From positions 42,131,491 to 42,195,490 of the forward strand of contig OX104130.1 of the NCBI GenBank assembly GCA_944470555.2: 64,000 bases of DNA. The letters are read 5' to 3'. The first letter of the stretch is position 1. Each line of letters opens with the position of its first letter. The notes beneath the pieces were generated by a model. That model ran no database searches. It had not been told where the DNA came from and worked only from the letters and a program-made list of their open reading frames with translations. The position numbers were made by a program, and so were the translations under genes. The DNA comes from Heterobilharzia americana. Taxonomy: Eukaryota; Platyhelminthes; Trematoda; Strigeidida; Schistosomatidae. Of this stretch, positions 47,601 to 56,550 are shown in pieces.

Positions 47601-48255
47601 TACTACAACGACTCCCAGTTTAATGATAATGAGTGAAGTGGTGGAATTTGTCGACCAGTTCACTTACCTAGGCAGTTGCATTAACCTGAACGTGCTGGTT
47701 GGTGACGAAATCTCAGTTCGGATACAGAAGGCCCATTTGGCATTTGCCAACTTGCGTCGCCTGTGAGATATCCTACTACTTATCAAAGGATGGCCATGCT
47801 GCGCTGCAGCCCGTTCCGTTACACAACTGCGAGACATGACCTTTAAAAGTAGAAGACATGAAGCGGTTACAAGGTGTCCGTCACTTTTGTCCTCGTAGTA
47901 TTGCTCACGATTGATCAAATCACCGTGTGAGCAATGTTGAGGTCAGGCGAAGGGTACTTAGCAAGACAGGCAAGTCGATTGATGAGATTGTGAACCACAG
48001 TCGACAGACGGCTTGAAAGTGTACTGCGCATGCCGAGCCACGGCCTACCTCGACGTTCCATGCTGGGGGGGAAATGGATCAGGTTCAAAGACCAGACCAA
48101 GATTTTGGACTAGTCGACGAAGTCTCCTACTGTTAATCTGAGTCATGTGGGGAGATGCAGACTACCTGATTGGGGTCCCTGAGACAAAAGGAATCAGTGG
48201 TTGAGGACTCCTGGTGACATGGCTGAAAATCGGTCACTATGGCGCAATGTATTTA
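44700..48255 (+). mobile_element. CR1-like LINE, near full length, degenerate
   Basis: A 5' region starts near CTTGACGTGGTGGTCGGG (44711) and has a leader like that of copy 1 (CAGCCGAGAAGTGTCAATC, about 45178). Endonuclease: VISAYAPIDCSSDEFYYKLS (45757 on), IIPGDFNARVGNLSQSERHLG (about 45864) and WTxIDxxxIS-like remnants. RT: PSEWCTSLIIPVYKKGKKSS (46908), DNHRGITLTNTVSKILGSI, NQAGFRPE (47074), AAFGLVDHEVLWQCL (about 47195), YADDIVLL with YADD at 47471-47482, and VDQFTYLGSCIN (about 47650). The tail GGGAGATGCAGACTACCTG ends near 48.25 kb. Stops and frameshifts throughout make it inactive. It abuts the 3' end of the Ac45 gene. Confidence 0.88.
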
Positions 48256-48310
48256 CTCCTTGACATCTTTCAAAGCTTGAATATTCACACTAACCTTTAT
48301 CTTCAGACTG

Positions 48311-48333
48311 TTTATTCTCTCTTTTTCTTTATT
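48311..48333 (-). promoter_or_regulatory. candidate polyadenylation signals for the Ac45 gene
   Basis: Two TTTATT hexamers on the plus strand (48328-48333 and 48311-48316) give AATAAA on the minus strand, about 420 bases after the stop codon and just before the tail of the neighbouring LINE. No closer canonical hexamer was seen. Confidence 0.35.
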
Positions 48334-48750
48334 TAGTATTTATAACCTCTTGCCGTTACAGATAAGTGAAAAAGTAAGCAAACTGAACTATTTTTTAAAT
48401 AAATTACGGTTTTTCAACGCAATATTATGCATTATGTTTGTTATAAATAGTACTCTACTATACAAAAAAACTTTAAAAATCAAAGTCGAATATCCACACA
48501 AATATCACAAAAGAATAAAACTCCGCTTAGTTCATTTTTGATTCAATCAAGCACTCGACAGCGATACATCATTTTAACAGTGAATAATTGTTATAAACAC
48601 ACGAGTCAGGGAATGTGGAAGTTAAATAAGTGCTACTTGTGCACACAAACACAAGAATAATGCTTTAAGATAAACAGAATGGTGTTCTAAGTTGGATGAA
48701 AACTTTTACCACGTAAGGTTTTCGACCTATAATTCTTGAACGCACCCTTT

Positions 48751-48960
48751 TTAGTTGTCTGCACCCAACTGAATCATTTTCTTTTTAGGATCTTCATATA
48801 TTTCACTGGGTTGAATAGATGCTAGCATAACAAGACCGTAAGTCAAAATAGAAACCAGAAGGATAGAAACGATCAACGACGACCAAACACCAATACTAAA
48901 GTATCCAACGCAATCAGATACATCACCAAATACGCCATCCTTTACACCAAATGGTTCAAT
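48751..48960 (-). CDS. ATP6AP1: Ac45 exon 4: transmembrane segment and tail
   Basis: Acceptor TTTTCTTTTTAG precedes ATT GAA CCA. The exon encodes 69 residues: IEPFGVKDGVFGDVSDCVGY, the FSIGVWSSL entry into the membrane, a hydrophobic helix ending in ILTYGLVML, and a cytoplasmic tail with EDPKKKMIQLGADN before TAA (48753-48751). This is the best conserved part of the family and fixes the identification. Confidence 0.93.
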   Translation of the reverse strand: MEPFGVKDGVFGDVSDCVGYFSIGVWSSLIVSILLVSILTYGLVMLASIQPSEIYEDPKKKMIQLGADN

Positions 48961-51900
48961 CTAAAAAGAAAAATATGATTTTCAACTTCATTTACATGGG
49001 AAATGATGGTGAAATAATTATATTATATAAAATATTTGGATTTCATGTACGAAAGTAAACTTGCAGCATACCTGAGCGTGTTACTTACCCCAGATACTGG
49101 TCGCTGATGTAGTCAGTGTGACAAATAGGCTAGTAAATACTTAGTTCCCAAGTGCCTTTTCTAGGGAACTATCTTACTGGGGATAAAAGTTATAAAGAAC
49201 AGTGCTATTTATGAATTTGAAAAGCATACTCATGCACGAATCACATGTTTATACATCAAGTGCCCAGCGAATGCTTATGATGAAGTTCAGGTGAAACGCT
49301 ACGCTTACGAGTCACACCTTTGCTTGCACTGCGAAATAAAGTGGAAACCAACTGTATAGAACTGCTAAAAGTTACAACACCAAAGTCAACAGCCTTGTGT
49401 CAAAATACAAAATATGATACCAACTATATCATCTAGGTGCCTATCACACATAGATTCCTAACTACGGTGCCCTCATAACCTTATATTTAGAGCGAAAATC
49501 GCTCTTTTCAGCATTTCACTAACCTAACCATTCACCACGGGTAAGAAAACGTTTTTTAAAAACTGTCGAGTCTATATTTCAAAAGGTATTCAAACCACAA
49601 AGTTGTGTATGGAAACCAGCAAAATGCATTCAGTAACTTCATACACATTAACGCAGCAGGCAATGAACTGCATCTGTTGTATGAGGGTTAATGATAACGC
49701 GTGGCCCTCCACACTTTGGGAGGTGGAGCAGGGTTCGAGCCGACGACCCACCGATGAGTCACCGCTCTAAAGAAGCTAGAGCATTCCCCTGTTTTGATGT
49801 GGCTCTCCGAAAGCCTGGATACCACGTGGTAACCTCAAACCAACATATGATTATGATATACATATAACCAAGATTTTTTCGAACATTTTGTTGAATAACT
49901 ACAGCTTCGCTAACGTGATTACCCGAATTTTATTAGGAATCAAAATGTATAGTTAAATAGTATAATAAGTAGGATAGAGATGGGCTTAGTAACCACGTCC
50001 ACGCACTAAGACATGAGTCACACGTATTTTGTATGAGTTAATAACAACCTCACTCCACAGACTTAGGTAGGTAGAGTGAGCTTCGAACCCATGATTCACT
50101 GAATGAGTCAAGTGCCTAAACCAACGACTTATTGTTCCACCTTATTCTTTCCGGGACTCTAAAAAGATAACACGCTGCATTTTGTAGGATTTCTAAGGCT
50201 GTTAGTAGTGCGAGTGGTACACCACTAATAGTGCTGACAAATGCAGTCGTAAATAGGCATCTGAACTCTTGTAGACTGCTGGCTAAAAATGTTATCTGAT
50301 GACAACCATCCTCTGCATATGCACCTCTTTCCATGCCTGTCCTCTGGGAGGACAAAAAGCAAATATGTTAAACTCAGTGCACAAATATATACAAAAATTC
50401 AACCATACCTTATTTAGCTTGTGTATTGCGTGAAGAAAATTATGTTACACATAGTCTTATTGAGCAACTTTGCAATAGCGAAGTTATCATAGCCCTGAAG
50501 TCACTAAACATTTCAGCAATCATATTCTTTATTATATATTGTTAAGCAGCACAATTGTAAAACATTTTAAAAATGTTGTACAACGGGTAAGCTTGTGCAA
50601 TATCACATGCTGAGAATTCTGTACTGTAAACATAATTATGGTTCGGAATAAAGCAAACATATTATTATTATTAAGAGTTGAGACGCAGTACATAAACATG
50701 CACTGGGATGAATGGCATTATGTTTAGACCCAAATGCGTAAACATGGGTATAAATCTATGAACAAATATTTGAAGGCCATTTGCACCGAACAATGAGCTG
50801 ACACTCTATAACTGGAGAGTCAGACTGACCCCGCTGAGGTAGTGAGCGGATAATGTGTGACATATCTATTGCTGATAAGGTGACTTGATCAATCGCGAGC
50901 AATACTACGAGGACAAAAGTGACCGACACCTTGTAACCGCTTCATGTCTTCTACTTTTAAAGGTCATGTCTCGCAGTTGCGTAACGCAACAGGCTGCGGC
51001 GCAGCATACTAGTCCTTTGATAAATGGTTCGATATCTTGCAGACGTCTAAACGACAGCTACTACCTTGATAAGGTAGTCGGGTTTGTATATCACGATGAC
51101 GGAATGAGTTAAACTGGTGCAAAGCTTGTTCTCCCGAGGTCCCAATACACCATCAAGCTCTTTCTGATCTTGGTTACCCCTTACCATAACCAAGTTTTCA
51201 AACTAAAAAATGACCCATTATGTAGTTTAGATCAGTCACCAATGGTTCCTGGTGATCCTACACTACTGGATAAGTGTCCGTGATCATCTTCCATAATACA
51301 GACGAATTTTGGTGTCATCAAAAAGGCTGTACATGACCGGTCTTAAACAGATGTTACTTGGGCTTTGAGGTCACTCAATAACCATTCTTTTCCAGGTAAC
51401 TCAAGAATAACTAGCCTTCCACTGTGTGGGCAACCGGGAAGTATCAACCGCTCTCACAAATCTCTCACCACTCAAGATCACTGTCCACCTCCAACATACC
51501 TACCTTCTAATCTTCCTTCATGTCTCTCAGTTAGCTACCCCACGTCATTTTTAATTCCTCCCAGCTCTTGAACACTATCTGAGTTCACAGAACATCAACC
51601 CTGGTCTGCTGAAACGTTGCTACAAATTTCACATTGGAGCTTCCAGTGTCTGGACCATCCATCAAACCGGCCAACAAACCTTTGCTAGCCAAAACTCTAG
51701 GATCTCAGGCCATGGATGTGTGCTGTGTTTATGAGACACATATATAGGACCTAAGTGCGGTTATTCACTTAACCTCTCCTGACCAATATCGTGAATCCAC
51801 AAAACTCACCCTTCGAGATTTTGAAAATTCCATGGTCAGTTCTCGCAGTCACTGCATGTGCAGGCATAGCATTAGGCACTAGCGCAGAAAGCTTACCACT

Positions 51901-54900
51901 AGACTGGATCCCAGTTAAAACACTCCCCTATGTGCTGTCCGGTTCAACGGCACAGTGAGAACTAAAAGGATCAGTGAAACTCACCGTTGTCGCTTTGTAA
52001 TCTCTGCTTACGCATACACTGACCCCAATTAGAATGAAGTGACGGATGAGTTCTGCTGAAAATTGTCTGACCTCTTTCTGAAACCCAAACGTTCAGACGT
52101 GGTTGTTGTAGGTGATTTCAATGCACAAGTGAGTAGGGTGAGTCAAGCAGAAAGGCGCTTAGGTGGCACTTTCGGAATCCCGGCCGAAAGAACAGATAAT
52201 GGTGATCGCCTACTACAATCATGCTTAGATAAACGTTTATTTTGAGCCAGCACAAACTCCAGACACAAGGAAAGACACTGTCTGGCGTGGCGTCCACCGA
52301 GCTCAACTCAGCAATGGACACAGATAGACCACATTGCTATCAGTCAACGATAGTCACCGTTTGCCTCGTCGCTCAACGTTAGCTGAAATACGTCCAAGCT
52401 GGAGGAAGGCTTGTGGTGACTAGACTAAAACACGGCATCACTGCACGAAGTCTTTTACTGAGCTGAAGACCGTATCCGACTCCGAAATAGTGGCTAGAAG
52501 GAACCAGTAGATATCAGCAGCTTCTTCCGAACTAATGGATGCACGTGAACGCATCCATGCAGGCTCTGAGTACAATGAAGAGCCAGCGCAACTTAAAAGT
52601 AGGTTGAGAAAAAGTCTAGGCAATGGCCGCGAACAGTGGTGGGCAGCAAAGGTCAAAGAGATGGAAAAGGCAGTGGTGACTGGTAATAGTAAACAGTTGT
52701 TTGGGTTTTTTAAGGAAACTTGGTGAAAAGGCCAACAACGGTTAGTGAGACCATAGCGGAGAAGGACGGGTCTGCGATTCACTCGCACAGACTACTAGAA
52801 CGATGGGCAGAACACTTCGAGGGACAGTTTAACTGGCCTCCAGCCACCATAACGTTGCCTGCTATCTAGTCGAATCCTGAATGTAACATTGAGATAGCGA
52901 GAGGAAAGGCAGTTGATAAAGTCATGAACCTTATTCGCTTGAGATGGCTAGGATATGTTACGCCTGCCTAGTCACCGTCTACCTCGTCGCTCAATGTTAG
53001 CTGAAGTATGTTCAAGCTGGAGGAAGGCTTGTGGAAACCAAACCAAAACAGCATCACTGCATCGAGTCTTTTACTGCTGCTTTTACCTATGTTAGGAGGT
53101 GCAGACTATCGGACTGGGGTCCACCGTACAAGAGAAACCAGTGGTTCGAGACTTTAGGTGATATGGCTCAGAACCGGTGTCAGTGGCGCAGATCATACAC
53201 ACATTATCCATCTCAGCATTTTCCCAGTCCTCGTTTTCCTCTTTTACTAATTTCCACTTTTTTGACGGGTTTTTCTTTTCTGCTTTATATTCCATTTTAC
53301 TGCCTTGTTATTTGGTGCGCTAATGGGATGTATCAAATTGGACCGTCACGTAGTAATGCGTGGTCCTATGTTTACCTTGATGACGATCTCGCCGACGGCA
53401 CAAGTGACCCAGGTTGGCAAAGGCTAAACGGGCCTTTTGTATCCGAGTTGAGATTTCGTCAGCAACTAACTCGTTCAGGCTGGTACTACTTCCCAAGTTA
53501 GTGAAGTGGTCGGTACAACTTACCACTTCTCTCCGTATCATTCATCTGGCAGTACTTGCAGCAGATCAGTCTTGGAGCCTTATCTTCCATTTGACAGGTA
53601 AAACACGTATACCAAACATAATCCGATTTCTACCCAGTGCATTCACACGATCCTGCATTCTGCCAGCGTCTTCACACAACTCACAACTTAGAACATTGTT
53701 GCATCCCATAACAGAGAAAGTGGAGATAAAAAGGATGAGAAAAGCACACGACACAGTAAGATAAATGAATGGTAAGAAAAAGTACCCCGAATTCCGATGA
53801 AAAGAAACATACTCCCATCAGCTAATGTTACCAACTTTGAGATATCACTAAGATTTCCGGAAAATCGGTTCCTAACATTTTGAAAACATTAACTACCCGA
53901 GTTACATTTTCCTGAACAGTTCGAACCAATTGTCAGACAGCTCGTGGATTAGCCGTCTTCTTCTGAACACACCCAGCATTCTCAACCTTATTCTTTATCG
54001 TGTATCATGACATTGTTAAAGGCAGTTTGTCAGCACATGCAGGAAATAGATACCTAGACACTTCACTTGGTGCTCGTGACCTTATCGCCTAACTCGCTTC
54101 CATGTACCTTGCAAGTCATCTCTGACCTCATTTATGCAAACTCCATCTCAGGTTGAGGATTACGTCAATCCGCGAGAAATCCAAGGTGGTAGGGTTACGT
54201 CCATCAATTTATCAGACGTTAAAGTTGCTACCCAGTCAGCATTTTCGTGGAGAAACGCGGAGTAGAAAACAAGGGTTAGAAAGCCGGGGCAAAACTCGAT
54301 GAAATGTTGCACATTCCCGCGTTTTGCCTGTCTTTTCACGGCAATCTGAAACATGACGCCGAGTTTTGCCCCTCGAAAATGTTGACTGGGTATCTCAGCT
54401 TAACACCCTCAACTTCTGAAAAATGTGAGCAGGCCAAAGCCACCAAGTAAACAGTTATGATTTATAACAGCAAACGGCTGGACTCTGAGAAAATTGTCAT
54501 TAACTTAAGACCTACAACTTCATATCGTTATGTAAGATGAAATTACACAAAACAGAACACCCACCTGAACGCTGTAAAACTGGACAGATACAGATCTATC
54601 GGAACCTGCAGGTAGAAGGACAGGTGCAACAGGAGGTTTCGTGCATTTGTAACCAAGTCCAATTGGAGCTTCTGCCCATCGAATGTTTAAGGGATATCCA
54701 GTTACGTTAACACAAGAATCTGATTCTGATTGACATGTTATATTCACAGATGATTCAGATACACTCCAGTAACGACCAGACTTGGTAAAGCGCAAACTGA
54801 AATATGTATCAGACAGTGAACGCCATTTTTAAACAAATTTACCTAATATCCAAGTCTTGTATGCCGTTTGCTTTGGCGGTAAAGGCAAGCACTGAGCTAG

Positions 54901-55157
54901 TGTCTGTGCACTCACTTAGCGAAGACAGTGACATAGAGCTTGGTGAAATGGGTATAATAGTTACTACTTTTCCGATTACGAACTTAACTGATATCGAACG
55001 GGAGAAGAATGCCATACAACCAGACACGTTGAAGTATGTGTAGTTGCTGCCATGAAATTAAAATTTATGAAATAACAACATGATTATACCCGTCAGCTGG
55101 GCACAAACTGAAGACCCCAAACAACGTCAGGAGAAATAGTTGGACCCTGAACACCAT
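48751..55157 (-). CDS. ATP6AP1: V-ATPase accessory subunit S1 (Ac45), spliced gene
   Basis: Model: join of 55157-55090, 55046-54843, 54796-54565 and 48960-48751, giving 237 residues. All three junctions are GT..AG and in phase. Ac45 is a type I membrane glycoprotein that helps assemble and direct the vacuolar proton pump in acidic organelles. What shows it: a luminal domain with N-glycosylation sites (NYT, NVS, NIT, NVT), GRYWSV and LGYKC segments of the family's LAMP-like domain, a VQIEPF junction, the diagnostic SDC-x(3)-FS-x-G-x-W just before the membrane, one transmembrane helix followed by TYGL, and a short tail. Mammalian Ac45 is about twice as long, so this is either a short form or lacks N-terminal exons; see the 5' exon entry. 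Introns are 43, 46 and 5604 bp; the last is full of transposons. Exons 2-4 are firm, exon 1 is not. Confidence 0.82.
49685..49770 (+). repeat. short dispersed repeat, copy 1 (B-box-like)
   Basis: GGTTAATGATAACGCG...CCTCCACA...GGGAGGTGGAG followed by GGGTTCGAGCC and CCACCGATGAGTCA. The same succession occurs at 50037-50113. The Pol III-like B box and the GATGAGTC word recall the hammerhead repeats, but no GAAA box follows in register. Confidence 0.4.
50037..50113 (+). repeat. short dispersed repeat, copy 2
   Basis: GTTAATAACAACCTC...CCACAGACTTAGG, GTAGAGTGAGCTTCGAACCC and CACTGAATGAGTCA parallel copy 1 by eye at about two-thirds identity. The family is unknown to me. Confidence 0.35.
50880..51052 (-). 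mobile_element. antisense CR1-like LINE fragment (post-RT region)
   Basis: The reverse complement matches 47750-47920 of the degenerate LINE: CGCGAGCAATACTACGAGGA, TGACCGACACCTTGTAACCG and AAAGGTCATGTCTCGCAGTT are its landmarks. It encodes the region after the YLGS motif (IKG...AAA...TQLRDM). Confidence 0.7.
51053..53335 (+). mobile_element. CR1-like LINE copy 3, mosaic and RT-deleted
   Basis: A 5' part (CTACCTTGATAAGGTAGTCG, 51056) resembles the 5' part at 44706. The near-identical 1.1 kb block (51366-52460) follows, with the same broken endonuclease. A connector region 52461-52960 comes next (ELMDARERIHAGSEYNEEP, then QLKSRLRKSLGNGREQWWAA and LFGFFKETW at 52535-52726). The text then jumps to KAVDKVMNLIRLRWLGYV and the tail (52970-53335, ending like GCGCAGATCATAC). 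The tail motif CGTCGCTCAA-GTTAGCTGA occurs twice (about 52370 and 52984), showing a mosaic. Confidence 0.8.
51366..52460 (+). repeat. 1.1-kb direct repeat, copy B
   Basis: Counterpart of 43465-44559 (constant offset 7901, no indel seen). It lies inside Ac45 intron 3, whereas copy A lies beyond the 3' end of the gene. Confidence 0.95.
53336..53755 (-). mobile_element. antisense CR1-like LINE fragment (RT C-terminal part)
   Basis: Minus strand: VLPVKWKIRLQD (about 53600), TDHFTNLGSSTSLNELVADE and ISTRIQKARLAFANLGHLCR (53541-53380) match the LINE segment FTYLGSCINLN...RIQKAHLAFANLRRL at 47650-47760. Internal stops are present. Confidence 0.75.
53756..54228. other. intronic sequence without recognised features
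   Basis: Part of Ac45 intron 3. Nothing named here. Confidence 0.4.
54229..54392. mobile_element. MITE-like element with TA-flanked terminal inverted repeats
   Basis: TACCCAGTCAGCATTTTCG at 54229 is matched in inverted form by CGAAAATGTTGACTGGGTA ending at 54392: 22-base ends with two mismatches. If TA is the target duplication, the inverted repeat starts CCCAGTC, as expected for a Tc1/mariner-style non-autonomous element of about 160 bp. Inside, GGGGCAAAACTCGATG (about 54291) is echoed in inverted form near 54355-54370. No coding capacity. Confidence 0.6.
54565..54796 (-). CDS. ATP6AP1: Ac45 exon 3: luminal domain, second half
   Basis: Acceptor ATATTTCAG|T and donor CAG|GTGGGT. It encodes LRFTKSGRYWSVSESS, two N-glycosylation sites (NIT, NVT), cysteine-bearing strands, IRWAEAPIGLGYKCTKPP and SVSVQFYSVQ. 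The last codon is complete, so it joins exon 4 as VQ-IEPF, matching the family's strand just before the membrane-proximal SDC motif. Confidence 0.88.
54843..55046 (-). CDS. ATP6AP1: Ac45 exon 2: luminal domain, first half
   Basis: Acceptor CATGGCAG|C and donor ATTAG|GTAAAT. It encodes NYTYFNVSGCMAFFSRSISV, KFVIGKVVTIIP, a serine-rich loop, and VLAFTAKANGIQDLDI. In the family this is the strand pair around the NDT...LFW...SV region. The following intron is 46 bp and the preceding one 43 bp. Confidence 0.85.
55090..55157 (-). CDS. ATP6AP1: Ac45 exon 1 (signal-peptide model), alternative frame to 55273
   Basis: ATG at 55157 opens MVFRVQLFLLTLFGVFSLCP, a good signal peptide, and the donor GACGG|GTATAA joins exon 2 in phase through a glycine. 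A second frame across 55273-55096 is also open for 59 codons after an acceptor-like TTTATTTTAG. It reads FLCLVEKYSDND, GDVALSAFLKVLQD and SPDVVWGLQFVPS before TGA (55095-55093), and has the look of the N-terminal Ac45 domain that ends in ...V-R-P-S. It could join exon 2 by a phase-2 donor CA|GTTTGT. Which frame is used cannot be settled from sequence alone. Confidence 0.5.
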
Positions 55158-55273
55158 CTTGAAGTACTTTCAAGAAAGCGCTTAGAGCTACATCTCCAGT
55201 GTCCAATAAGCGGTCATTATCACTGTATTTTTCCACTAGACAAAGAAAGTTTGCAGTCTGTTTGAATCCATTT

Positions 55274-55375
55274 CTAAAATAAACGCTGTTTGTATCTACT
55301 ACGGATCCAATAAGTTAATGGTGCTGACACCTCTAGTATTCCATTACTTCAGCTGTTTTCTGGTTTTAGTCTAGC
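55274..55375. other. immediate 5' flank of Ac45
   Basis: A short unique stretch between the first Ac45 exon and the LINE remnant. It either contains the promoter or, if the gene has more 5' exons, is the start of another intron. No TATA box is obvious. Confidence 0.35.
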
Positions 55376-56504
55376 TTGTGGTTAATTTGTCTGACGCCAC
55401 GTGTAGAAGAGTGTTCGCCAGTTTCTCAGTCGTGGTTTACACAGGCGGCTGGGGCTCCAGGATGTGGAAGAGGGGGAAAAAGCGGGTCGACACCCCACCG
55501 TCGGACTTTCAGTTTACGAATTTCGCGTATCACCGCTTCTAAAGGTCTTCACTACAGTATTATCCCCAACACTCAAGAGAGATTTCAATATTCTTTGGAA
55601 AATGCAAAGACCTACAACAAAGTCAATCGTGTGGCTAAGGAGCCAGGTACTATGGCTGAACGAACCACTTTTACCAATTACATCTGGACTATCGATAAGA
55701 GGGTGGTTTTATTGTGGCCTACAAGCTCTTCCATCAGGCAAGCCTCGCAAACAACATAGCCCCACCCGCAGCATGGCGGTTATCAAGAGGAGACCCTGTA
55801 GCGTCACACTTCTCCGGGATCGACAGCCTGGGGTTCAACGGTATTCAACATTGATGCTGATCTTGATAGTTTAACTGCACTCGCTACGCTGAAGGCATCT
55901 GGTCGGGTATTTTCGCCATTTGGCACGCTGTCGCGTTGCCTTGCGCTGCTCGTGATCCATCCTCTAGCCAGCTAGTTGGAACGCACCGGCATCTTGTCAC
56001 GACCTCGCAAATATACCGTTCCATCCGACTACGCTATTGTGTTCTTTCTTGGTCTCGTATTCGTGGGTAAATAACGAGTTCAAATAGCTGGTGATCGGTC
56101 TTTGCGTCTGTCAAGTTCACACCAGGACAATCCCTAAAACCCCTTTGGGACAGCACATCGCAGATCTAACACCAGACCCAAGTGGAATGCTTCCCCTCTG
56201 AGAGTATACCGCCTATGGAAAGCCATGCAGCTGGACTTAGTCACAGTCCCCTCGATCGACTCATTCAAACGACATTAATACTGTTACACCCGTTTGCATA
56301 GCCTACTAAAGACGTGCTGGAACCTATACAGTTCGCCCATTTATTCTACCGAGATGCTTCATTCTACAAACATGCAGCCCTTATATCCTCTAATGACAGA
56401 ATAGGTGGGGACTGAGATAAACTGCCATAAAAATACAAGGAATTCATATGGTGATTTATTCATACCTATAAAGATTGTGCGTGCCTGTATCCTTACGGAA
56501 TAAG

Positions 56505-56547
<43 letters not shown>

Positions 56548-56550
56548 GCT
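55376..56550 (+). mobile_element. LINE 3' end with (ATT)n tail, plus unclassified repeat
   Basis: The right part encodes a LINE RT C-terminus: ASPLRVYRLWKAMQLDLVTV followed by PSIDSFKRH and stop (about 56190-56280), then a 3' UTR ending AATAAGC(ATT)14. The left part (55376-56080) has GC-richer text such as GGGTCGACACCCCACCGTCG and GGTCTCGTATTCGTGGG and looks repetitive, but I cannot name its family. Two open frames of about 130 codons here (55376-55759, 55464-55874) overlap and show no domain. Confidence 0.6.
56506..56548. repeat. (ATT)n microsatellite, LINE tail
   Basis: About 14 ATT units directly after the LINE 3' UTR. Confidence 0.95.

Larger units (their letters stand above)
48961..54564 (-). 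other. Ac45 intron 3, 5.6 kb, transposon-loaded
   Basis: Donor CAG|GTGGGT at 54565/54564 and acceptor TTTTTAG at 48961-48962. It contains two related short repeats (49685-49770, 50037-50113), antisense LINE pieces (50880-51052, 53336-53755), a sense LINE (51053-53335) and a TA-flanked inverted-repeat element (54229-54392). The 79-codon frame at 50116-50355 has a plausible acceptor in front of it but does not fit the Ac45 protein, since exons 3 and 4 join directly in phase. Confidence 0.8.

Noticed and set aside
43458..48255. Functional retrotransposon genes
   Set aside because: Endonuclease and RT frames are cut by many stops and frameshifts, and the RT is deleted in copy 1.
50116..50355. 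79-codon minus frame following an acceptor-like CTTTTTGTCCTCCCAG, as an extra Ac45 exon
   Set aside because: Exons 3 and 4 already join in phase and reproduce the family sequence across the junction. The frame does not resemble Ac45 and overlaps no other exon.
53031..53501. 156-codon plus-strand open frame
   Set aside because: It starts in the sense LINE tail and runs on into an antisense LINE fragment, so it is a composite of transposon sequence.
55464..55874. 136-codon plus-strand open frame
   Set aside because: It overlaps another frame of similar length in the same repeat, has no domain and lies in repetitive sequence.
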